This document shows, one piece after another, positions 1-5,637 of a DNA stretch of 6,372 nt. The DNA comes from Helicobacteraceae bacterium (lineage in GTDB: Bacteria > Campylobacterota > Campylobacteria > Campylobacterales > Sulfurimonadaceae), in the NCBI GenBank assembly GCA_015488075.1, contig WFOM01000138.1, forward strand, positions 1 to 6,372. Direction: 5' to 3'. A model generated the notes under the pieces. That model had not been told where the DNA came from and searched no databases. It saw nothing but the letters and a program-made list of their open reading frames with translations. Position numbers and translations under genes: made by a program. How positions within the stretch are numbered: the first letter of the stretch is position 1; each line of letters begins with the position of its first letter.

Positions 1-409
1 CGTTTATATCATCTGTCATCACAACAGGCAGTTTCGATTTTTCAGGAAGAAGTTTGTTGCCCGATGTGGCCAGAACCTCTATATACGGTGAGCCTATTAG
101 AGGTTTTTTTATAAGCAGATATGTATAAATGTTTATCCATTTTCTGTTTTGTTTGTTTACACTGAAATATATATCGACATCTCCGCTGTCTTTTAGCTTA
201 ATATCATCAACCTGCCCTATTTTAAAACCGGAAAATTTTAAAGGCATGCCTATAGTAATGGCTTCTGCAGAGTTGGTTGTAAGATAATATGTGTATCTTT
301 TTTCAAAAGCACCCTTTGATTCAAGCAGAAAATATCCAAACCATCCAAGACTTATAAACAAAACTATAACAAAAATACCGACAGCAAGTTTCATTTTAGA
401 ATATTGCAT
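1..409 (-). CDS. mlaD: MCE/MlaD-family lipid-binding protein, N-terminal part (runs off the left edge)
   Basis: The first 136 residues are visible. A single membrane anchor at about residues 8-29 (AVGIFVIVLFISLGWFGYFLL) is followed by one MCE domain: residues 54-66 (GMPLKFSGFKIGQ) fit the usual 'G-x-P-V-x-x-x-G-x-x-V-G' strand, and residues 100-111 (IKKPLIGSPYIE) fit the later conserved loop. MCE proteins of this type are anchored in the inner membrane, form rings in the periplasm and carry lipids for an MlaE permease. The permease gene lies two genes upstream, which supports that role. I start at the ATG at 409 because AAGGG (418-414) lies 4 nt before it. A second in-frame ATG at 394 forms an ATGA overlap with the upstream stop and is the alternative. 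The C-terminal part, normally a helical or coiled-coil tail, is outside the window. The family is clear; the lipid carried is unknown. Confidence 0.88.
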   Translation of the reverse strand, partial: MQYSKMKLAVGIFVIVLFISLGWFGYFLLESKGAFEKRYTYYLTTNSAEAITIGMPLKFSGFKIGQVDDIKLKDSGDVDIYFSVNKQNRKWINIYTYLLIKKPLIGSPYIEVLATSGNKLLPEKSKLPVVMTDDIN

Positions 410-816
410 TCTGCCCTTTCATATCTGTATCTGTTTGAATCAAGGTCAAATACGGTTACTTTTTTTTCAATTATACCATTTAGTTTGTATATTTTTTCAA
501 AAAGTCTGTCTATATCGTTTAAACTGTTGTCTATGCCAAACGGCATTTTTACAACTATACTGTTTTCTTTGCACATAAAAGCTCTTGCCACCATGGCACA
601 CAGTATCTCAAAACCGGAACAGCTGTTTTTTCTGAGATTTGATATATGTTTCATACCTAGTTTATCAAGCATCATAACAGCTTCTTTTTCTGCACTTTGT
701 CTCTCTTTTTTTTCATGCACCTCTTTTATGAGTGCGATATTTTCTTTTATATCAAGGTTTGATATAAGCGGTGTATCCTGCGAAATCTCTACACCGTCAA
801 ACTCAAACTCCTGCAA
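391..816 (-). CDS. Degenerate ABC ATPase-like protein (MlaF position), lacking the catalytic motifs
   Basis: This 141-residue protein sits where an MlaF-type ATPase is expected, between permease and MCE genes. Residues 12-29 (SQDTPLISNLDIKENIAL) resemble the Q-loop region of MlaF proteins, with Q13. Residues 66-80 (CSGFEILCAMVARAF) resemble the LSGG signature and following helix, keeping S67-G68. The Walker A half is absent. The Walker B stretch (SIVVKMPF, 86-93) has K90 and M91 where Asp and catalytic Glu belong, and the H-loop position near residue 123 is Phe. ATP hydrolysis by this chain is therefore very unlikely. What remains is mainly the part that in ABC ATPases touches the permease, so a structural or regulatory subunit is possible; this is inference. 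The start is uncertain: TTG at 816 has no properly spaced ribosome site, and the frame is open upstream into mlaE with an ATT at 861 after AGAGG. Its TGA overlaps an ATG of mlaD. It could instead be a decaying gene. Confidence 0.75.
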   Translation of the reverse strand: MQEFEFDGVEISQDTPLISNLDIKENIALIKEVHEKKERQSAEKEAVMMLDKLGMKHISNLRKNSCSGFEILCAMVARAFMCKENSIVVKMPFGIDNSLNDIDRLFEKIYKLNGIIEKKVTVFDLDSNRYRYERAECNILK

Positions 817-839
817 CTCTTTGTGAGTTTTAAAAAGTT

Positions 840-1625
840 TTACATCAATTGTAGCATTAATGATAACACCTCTATAAAAAAGATAGCTATAAAAAGTTTC
901 ACCATACCGTTTAAAACGGAAATCGGAATGGCGGTATAACTGTTAAATGCATTCAGTCCGCTGTAAATCGGGATAACCATAGTTACAAAACCAAATGCCA
1001 TCCCTTTTAAAACCAAAACAACTATATCTTTTATCTCTACAGATTCAAAGATAAGGTTTTTATATGTCCAAAAATCAAGCCCCATATAAAAAAAACTGAA
1101 AACAAAACCGCTTGCTATCATAATTATAGCAAAAAGTGCAGAAAGTGATGTAACACTTACGATGCCGCTTATGATTCTTGGAACAAACAGATAGTCTATA
1201 AGATTTATGTTATATTTTTTTAAAGTATTTAGTTCTTTGTTGACTTTCATAACCGCTATTTCGGTATTTACCGCAGTGGATGAGCGAAGAGAGATTAACA
1301 AAGCGGTAAAAAACGGTGCAAACTCATCTATACTAAATGTAACTATGATAGAGCCTATCTGACTTTGTAAGTTATACTTTAAAGCCAAAGAGATTATAGC
1401 ACCTATAACACCGCTTCCAAACAATACCGCCATAAAAACAAACACCGGAAGTATACCTATGGCGGTAAAATATATCTGCTTTACAAGCACCATAATCATT
1501 GCCGGGTTATAGCTTTTTGGATAAAAAACATGAAGTATCAACTCAGATACAAAAGATGATGCTTCATATACCGACTTTACTATGTTTATAGTTTTTTGGC
1601 CTATATTTTCTATAAAACTCAGCAT
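840..1625 (-). CDS. mlaE: MlaE-family ABC permease (lipid transport)
   Basis: This 261-residue inner-membrane protein has the normal length for MlaE permeases (about 260). A long amphipathic N-terminal segment is followed by hydrophobic stretches at about 50-80, 90-113, 150-180, 200-222 and 236-260. The family's cytoplasmic coupling region is recognisable at about 114-150: R114 in ISLRSSTAVNTE, then E122-x3-M126 and KELNTLKKYNI, and the VPR triplet at 148-150 in YLFVPRIISG. This is where an ATPase docks. With an MCE partner, such permeases move phospholipids or other lipids between inner and outer membranes. The ATG at 1625 lies inside the end of the Nudix gene (7-nt overlap, stop at 1619) and has no clear Shine-Dalgarno sequence, so translation is probably coupled. 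The gene ends at 840. The neighbouring ATPase-like gene lacks catalytic motifs, so the energy source for this permease is an open question. Confidence 0.92.
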   Translation of the reverse strand: MLSFIENIGQKTINIVKSVYEASSFVSELILHVFYPKSYNPAMIMVLVKQIYFTAIGILPVFVFMAVLFGSGVIGAIISLALKYNLQSQIGSIIVTFSIDEFAPFFTALLISLRSSTAVNTEIAVMKVNKELNTLKKYNINLIDYLFVPRIISGIVSVTSLSALFAIIMIASGFVFSFFYMGLDFWTYKNLIFESVEIKDIVVLVLKGMAFGFVTMVIPIYSGLNAFNSYTAIPISVLNGMVKLFIAIFFIEVLSLMLQLM

Positions 1626-2212
1626 GAAATAATTTTATCATAATTATCAAAAAACCAGTAAAAAGACATCATAAGACCAGGAGTTTTTATATAGTTTTCA
1701 TCAAACATAAACTCTTTGGCTTTTTTCACAGGCAGATAAAAAAGCTCAATCTCCTCATCATCTATGCCACCACCCTGACCTGTTTTCATACCGTCATCAA
1801 CAACGGCAAAAAAAAGGGTCTGTTTTGCTCCGCTAAAACCCACAGATGTATAAAACGAGGTAATTTTTTCTATCATGTTGACATCCACATCATATCCGCA
1901 CTCTTCAAATATCTCCTCTTTGGCTATCTCCACAAGAGTTTTCTCTTTGTCGACTATACCGGCACAGAGTTCAAAGGTAAATCCCTCTTTTTGGTTTGTA
2001 TTTACAAATACGGCGGGTCTGAACTGTTTTACAAGCAAAAAAGCATCTTTTGAGGTGTGGTAAAGCAAAACAGCCACACTGTCATGTGCTTTTACGGCTT
2101 CCCAGCTTTTTTTCCTGTTTGACTGTGTATAGTTTATCCTTACAGGTTTTATAAACTTTGGATCAATAAGCGGTGTTATCTGGTTTATCTCTATCTTTTT
2201 TTCTGTAAACAT
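1619..2212 (-). CDS. NUDT14-like Nudix hydrolase (probable nucleoside-diphosphate sugar pyrophosphatase)
   Basis: This cytosolic Nudix hydrolase has 197 residues from the chosen start. It resembles the UDP-glucose/ADP-ribose pyrophosphatase group typified by human NUDT14: KSWEAVKAHDSV near 35-46, LVKQFRPAV near 60-68, FELCAGIVD near 80-88, the Nudix box at about 85-107 and a later GQGGGIDDEEIE segment. The Nudix box keeps the metal-binding EExxEExGY core, but the usual first Glu is Lys (K91) and the usual Arg is Glu (E99). The likely reaction is cleavage of a nucleotide sugar or ADP-ribose to a sugar phosphate plus NMP; the substrate cannot be read from sequence. I start at the ATG at 2212 because AGGA lies 6 nt upstream. 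An in-frame ATG at 2227 has no good site and would lengthen an already long overlap with csd3. The gene is probably co-transcribed with csd3 and mlaE. Confidence 0.9.
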   Translation of the reverse strand: MFTEKKIEINQITPLIDPKFIKPVRINYTQSNRKKSWEAVKAHDSVAVLLYHTSKDAFLLVKQFRPAVFVNTNQKEGFTFELCAGIVDKEKTLVEIAKEEIFEECGYDVDVNMIEKITSFYTSVGFSGAKQTLFFAVVDDGMKTGQGGGIDDEEIELFYLPVKKAKEFMFDENYIKTPGLMMSFYWFFDNYDKIISC

Positions 2213-3365
2213 AACATGTCCTGTCATAAGTAAAATCTTTTTTGAATTCAGTGTTGTTTTTAAGATGAAGCATTAGCGACTCATCATAATTTTTCTTAAG
2301 TTTCAAAAATGCTTTTTTTGCTCTTCCTTTTAGTTTTATGGTTGCTACCTGAACTACTCTTAGCGGATTTATGGCTCTTCCGTTTTTATACAGACCAAAA
2401 TGAAGATGAGGCCCCGTTGAAAGTCCGGTGCTTCCGACATACCCTATAACCTGACCTTTTTTTACATGCTTTCCTCTTCTTATGCCTCTTTTGAATTTTT
2501 TCATATGGGCATAAAGTGTAACATATCCGTCGGTGTGTCTTATCTTGACAACATTTCCGTATCCTCTTGAATAAGCCGCATATATAACCCTTCCGCTTCC
2601 TGCGGCTCTTATGGGAGTTCCTCTTCTGGCACCGAAATCAACACCGAGATGGGCTCTGTATTTGTGTAAAATAGGGTGCCATCTTCTTAGTGTAAACCTT
2701 GATGTAATTCTTGCATTTGGTATAGGTCTACTGAGTAAAAAACCTTCAACCTGTTTTGCCTGTTCATTGTAATATCTTCCGTCATCATTTAGATATACAA
2801 AATGTTTTTTTCTTCCAAGCTCAATCACGCTTGCTTTTAACTCAGGCATAGAAAACGGTTTGGAGAGTCTGTATTTTTGCTCATATATCATAGCAAGTTT
2901 ATCACCTTTTCTCAAATCTGTTTTGAAATTGAGAGAATTTTTGTATGCCTGAACAAAAATAGTGGCGATTTTTTTGGAGTTTGTGGTTTTGATAATGTCA
3001 TAATAGGGTGAATTGTTTAAACTTAGAACAAAAGCTTTTGTTTTTTTGCTGTAAATTACGGGTATGGTTTCAAATCCGTATCTGCCGTTTTTTTTGTAAA
3101 TGTGAATCTGGAGCTCATCTGTTACGGGGATTAGTATCTGCTGTATGCTTTTGTCTTTTCCAAAAAGTATCTGATAGTTTACACCGCTTCTTATATCTTC
3201 TGTGAGCCTTTGGTCATCTTTGTCAAGGTTGTAATAAAGCTCTTTTTGCGGTAGGCCGAGCCTTTTTAAAAACATAAGATATGTTTCACCGTTTTTATAC
3301 CTGAAATTTTCCACATAGGAAGCCTGAAGCGATATAAAAAATATTAAAAACAGAATCAGTCTCAT
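2163..3365 (-). CDS. csd3: Periplasmic M23 (LytM-type) peptidoglycan peptidase, Csd3/HdpA-like
   Basis: This secreted zinc peptidase has 400 residues, close to H. pylori Csd3 (about 403 as I recall). A signal peptide (MRLILFLIFFISLQA) is followed by an N-terminal region of about 200 residues and a LytM domain. Numbered from this Met, the zinc ligands are H239 and D243 in HLGVD, plus H322 in HLH; H287 (YAHM) and H320 are the catalytic histidines. GSTGLSTGPHLHFGLY is the family hallmark. A basic tail of about 60 residues follows. Csd3 trims peptide side chains and cross-links (D,D-carboxypeptidase and endopeptidase), shaping helical cells. The gene order with pgbA and glcD supports orthology. 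I prefer ATG 3365, which gives a clean signal peptide and GGGA 5 nt upstream. A TTG at 3401 would add 12 residues and has its own AAGG, so it stays possible. The last 50 nt also encode the start of the Nudix gene. Confidence 0.93.
   Translation of the reverse strand: MRLILFLIFFISLQASYVENFRYKNGETYLMFLKRLGLPQKELYYNLDKDDQRLTEDIRSGVNYQILFGKDKSIQQILIPVTDELQIHIYKKNGRYGFETIPVIYSKKTKAFVLSLNNSPYYDIIKTTNSKKIATIFVQAYKNSLNFKTDLRKGDKLAMIYEQKYRLSKPFSMPELKASVIELGRKKHFVYLNDDGRYYNEQAKQVEGFLLSRPIPNARITSRFTLRRWHPILHKYRAHLGVDFGARRGTPIRAAGSGRVIYAAYSRGYGNVVKIRHTDGYVTLYAHMKKFKRGIRRGKHVKKGQVIGYVGSTGLSTGPHLHFGLYKNGRAINPLRVVQVATIKLKGRAKKAFLKLKKNYDESLMLHLKNNTEFKKDFTYDRTCYVYRKKDRDKPDNTAY
2219..2222 (-). promoter_or_regulatory. 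Ribosome binding site that decides the Nudix gene start
   Basis: AGGA lies 6 nt before the ATG at 2212, inside the csd3 coding tail. The alternative ATG at 2227 has only a weak AAGA about 8 nt upstream. This favours the shorter Nudix protein, read by ribosomes entering within csd3. Confidence 0.55.
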
Positions 3366-3393
3366 ATATATCCCAAACAAATTTTTAAATGAT

Positions 3394-3399
3394 ATTATC
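3394..3399 (-). promoter_or_regulatory. Probable -10 box for the csd3-Nudix-mla transcript
   Basis: GATAAT on the minus strand matches five of six bases of the sigma-70 -10 box. Transcription would start near 3387, giving a leader of about 21 nt before the ATG at 3365. It would also exclude a TTG start at 3401. There is no recognisable -35 box, which is usual in Campylobacterota. The call rests on sequence match only. Confidence 0.4.
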
Positions 3400-3418
3400 A
3401 AAATTTGCCTTAGTTATA

Positions 3419-3424
3419 TATAAT
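3419..3424 (+). promoter_or_regulatory. Probable -10 box for the pgbA-glcD-yihY transcript
   Basis: A perfect TATAAT, preceded by TA, is preceded by T-rich stretches of the kind seen in Campylobacterota sigma-70 promoters, and no -35 box is visible. The start site would be near 3431, giving a short A-rich leader of about 16 nt. That leader carries AGGA at 3440-3443, just before the pgbA-family ATG at 3447. Confidence 0.6.
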
Positions 3425-3446
3425 CACAATAAAAAAAGTAGGAAAA

Positions 3447-4232
3447 ATGAAAAAATTCTTTTATCTTTTACTCATTATACTGCCGCTAAAGGCTAATTTT
3501 ATCAAAACAACCATACTCAGTATAGACAACAAAAATAATACCGCAACAGTTAAAATTGATCATATACAAAAAGGTGTAAGCGGTATAGTAGTTCACAAGA
3601 TAGCAAAAGGCATAGAAGTTATAACAAACAATGCAGAGGTGATAAGCTACGACAAAACATCAAAAATTGCAACACTCAAACTCTCTCCTCATGTTATGTT
3701 TGTCTCAAACTCTTTGCCAAATGGAAAATGGAAAGCACAAAAAGGTGATATAGCCATACTTGCTTTTGGTTACCACAGAGGGCTTATAATAGCACCAGAT
3801 GAAGATAGTTACTATAAAATCAAATCTGCCCTAAAAGGTGAAGCCACGGCACATCCTGATATATTTGCAACATTTTTGTCAACACAGGGACACCCTACAC
3901 CGTTAAGAAAAGATTTTAAAAAATTTTGCAAAAATCTCACACTCGGACTTTTGTTTTTCAAAATAGAAAAGAATGTATATACAGTTGACTGCATGAGTTT
4001 TAAGATACTTAGTGTCTCAGAGTTTCCTTTTGAAACAAAAGAAAAAAAACTTCCGTTTTACTCAAGAGTTCCAAAAATAGAAGCCAACTGGTTTGGAGAG
4101 GGAAGTGATGAACTAAGCGATTATGCACCGTATTACTATAAGCTTCTTTTAAAGGAAAACAAAGATAATAAAAAACTTCTTGAAGCCATAAAAAACAGTT
4201 CAAACAAAAATGTAAAAAATATTTTGGAGTAA
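3447..4232 (+). CDS. pgbA: Secreted PgbA N-terminal-domain protein (called plasminogen-binding in Helicobacter), short form
   Basis: This 261-residue protein has a signal peptide (MKKFFYLLLIILPLKA), so it is exported to the periplasm or cell surface. The rest fits the PGBA_N family: a first beta-rich part (about 20-115, VKIDHIQKGVSGIVVH and KGDIAILAFGYHRGLIIAPD) and a second part with ATFLSTQGHPTPLRKDF (141-157). C161 and C182 could form a disulfide. The gene order with csd3 and glcD supports homology to H. pylori PgbA. That protein is much longer (about 450 residues as I recall) and owes plasminogen binding to a Lys-rich C-terminus. Here the protein stops after the conserved domain with a charged helix and a terminal Glu, so plasminogen binding is not expected and the core function is unknown. 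AGGA lies 3 nt before the ATG. The gene leads a plus-strand operon and ends 4 nt before glcD. Confidence 0.85.
   Translation: MKKFFYLLLIILPLKANFIKTTILSIDNKNNTATVKIDHIQKGVSGIVVHKIAKGIEVITNNAEVISYDKTSKIATLKLSPHVMFVSNSLPNGKWKAQKGDIAILAFGYHRGLIIAPDEDSYYKIKSALKGEATAHPDIFATFLSTQGHPTPLRKDFKKFCKNLTLGLLFFKIEKNVYTVDCMSFKILSVSEFPFETKEKKLPFYSRVPKIEANWFGEGSDELSDYAPYYYKLLLKENKDNKKLLEAIKNSSNKNVKNILE
4226..4229 (+). promoter_or_regulatory. Ribosome binding site of glcD at the pgbA-family stop
   Basis: GGAG directly precedes the TAA stop of the upstream gene and lies 7 nt before the ATG at 4237. This fixes the first of two tandem ATG codons as the glcD start and implies tight translational coupling of the two genes. 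Confidence 0.7.
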
Positions 4233-4236
4233 TCTC

Positions 4237-5637
4237 ATGATGGATAAAAAACATATAGAGTATTTTGAAAAACTGCTTGAGAAAGAAAATGTCTACAGTG
4301 ACAAAGCACATCTTATAGCATATTCTTACGATGCAACCAGAAGCAAATTTGAACCTGATGCGGTTTTGTTTCCAAGAGATGAAAAAGATGTAAGCGAAAT
4401 CCTCAAATACTGCAACGAACACAAGATAGTAATAGTCCCAAGGGGTGCCGGAAGCGGTTTTACAGGTGGAGCACTGCCTGCTAACGGCGGTGTTGTTCTT
4501 GCTTTTGAAAAACATATGAACAAAATCCTAGAAATAGATATGAAAAACATGGTGGCAGTCGTTCAGCCTGGAGTAATAAACAAAGACCTGCAAAGAGCGG
4601 TTGAGGAAGTGGGACTTTTTTATCCGCCTGATCCTGCAAGTCAGGAATACAGCACCATAGGTGGAAATGTAAGTGAAAATGCAGGTGGAATGAGAGCCGC
4701 AAAATACGGCATAACAAAAGATTATGTAATGGCCATAAGAGCGGTTCTTCCAAACGGAGACATCATAAGAGCCGGAAAAAGAACCATCAAGGATGTTGCA
4801 GGTTACAATATAGCGGGTATATTGATAGCAAGTGAAGGAACTTTGGCTGTTTTGACAGAGATTACACTAAAACTGATCCCAAAACCTAAACTGACAAAAA
4901 CAGCCATGGGTATTTTCAAAACGGTAAATGATGCCATGAATGCGGTTTACAAAACTTTTGCAACCGGTGTTACCCCTGTTGCCATGGAGTTTTTGGACAA
5001 TCTTACCATAAAAGCGGTTGAAGAAACTTTCCACAAAGGACTCCCTACAGATGCCGGAGCACTGCTTGTTACAGATGTTGACGGCAATCTTGAAGAGGAT
5101 CTGGATTTTCAGCTTGCACAGATTGAAAAAGTGTTCAGAGAAAACGGGTGCAATGAGTTTAAGATAGCAAAAGACGACAAGGAAGCAGCGGAGATATGGT
5201 TTGCAAGAAGAAATGCATCACAGGCCATAACACTCTATGGAAGCAAAAAGATAAACGAAGATATAACAGTCCCAAGAGCGGTTTTACCTGAACTTTTGGA
5301 CAGATTTTATGAGATAGCAGAAAAATACAACATAAAAATACCTTGCTTCGGGCATACGGGTGATGGAAATGTCCATACAAATGTTATGGTTGACGGAAGT
5401 GACCCAAAACAGGTTGAGATAGGCTACAAAGCCATAGAAGAGGTTTTTCAGGTTACGGTTGACCTTGGAGGAACACTAAGCGGTGAGCATGGTATAGGCC
5501 TGGCAAAAGCTCCTTATATGTCCATGGCTTTTACCCCTGAAGAGATGAACCTGTTTAAATCTATAAAAAAAGCATTTGACCCTAACAACATACTCAATCC
5601 AAACAAAATGGGACTTAATTTTGATAAAGAAGATTAA
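4237..5637 (+). CDS. glcD: GlcD-type FAD-linked 2-hydroxyacid oxidase/dehydrogenase
   Basis: This is a complete 466-residue flavoenzyme of the FAD_binding_4 / FAD-oxidase_C family. FAD-binding motifs are PRGAGSGFTGGA (68-79), PPDPAS (130-135), GGNVSENAGGMRAAKYG (142-158) and ASEGTLAVLTEITLKLIP (198-215). The C-terminal catalytic half has GHTGDGNVH (372-380) and EHGIG (417-421), whose histidines correspond to the metal and substrate site in D-2-hydroxyacid dehydrogenases of this family, and it ends with the usual FDPNNILNPNKMG. It likely oxidises glycolate, D-lactate or a similar 2-hydroxyacid and passes electrons to the respiratory chain. No GlcE or GlcF gene lies alongside, so the exact substrate and electron acceptor cannot be assigned. 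It follows the pgbA-family gene after 4 nt, and the next gene starts within its last 17 nt. The annotation 'glycolate oxidase subunit' is family-level only. Confidence 0.94.
   Translation: MMDKKHIEYFEKLLEKENVYSDKAHLIAYSYDATRSKFEPDAVLFPRDEKDVSEILKYCNEHKIVIVPRGAGSGFTGGALPANGGVVLAFEKHMNKILEIDMKNMVAVVQPGVINKDLQRAVEEVGLFYPPDPASQEYSTIGGNVSENAGGMRAAKYGITKDYVMAIRAVLPNGDIIRAGKRTIKDVAGYNIAGILIASEGTLAVLTEITLKLIPKPKLTKTAMGIFKTVNDAMNAVYKTFATGVTPVAMEFLDNLTIKAVEETFHKGLPTDAGALLVTDVDGNLEEDLDFQLAQIEKVFRENGCNEFKIAKDDKEAAEIWFARRNASQAITLYGSKKINEDITVPRAVLPELLDRFYEIAEKYNIKIPCFGHTGDGNVHTNVMVDGSDPKQVEIGYKAIEEVFQVTVDLGGTLSGEHGIGLAKAPYMSMAFTPEEMNLFKSIKKAFDPNNILNPNKMGLNFDKED
5610..5613 (+). promoter_or_regulatory. Ribosome binding site supporting a TTG start for the YihY gene
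   Basis: GGGA lies 7 nt before the TTG at 5621, inside the end of glcD. No ATG or GTG occurs in this frame before the conserved first membrane segment, so this site supports the TTG start. Confidence 0.5.

Noticed and set aside
404..826. Open frame of 140 codons on the plus strand opposite the ATPase-like gene
   Set aside because: It is the antisense shadow of the minus-strand gene, which has ABC-like motifs and overlaps its neighbours in operon fashion. The plus frame shows no ribosome site and only an F/S/I-rich composition.
840..1625. Frameshifted fusion of MlaE with the downstream ATPase-like frame
   Set aside because: MlaE is already full length at its own TAA, and the alternative upstream frame inside mlaE does not resemble an ATPase beyond the last few codons.
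4009..4515. Open frame of 168 codons on the minus strand across the pgbA-family/glcD junction
   Set aside because: It lies opposite two well-supported genes and its Phe/Cys-rich translation has no recognisable motif.
4481..4753. Minus-strand open frame opposite glcD rich in His, Leu and Cys
   Set aside because: It is the reverse of conserved FAD-binding codons; the apparent repeats (FHLHFHLHFHL) reflect the glcD codons beneath.
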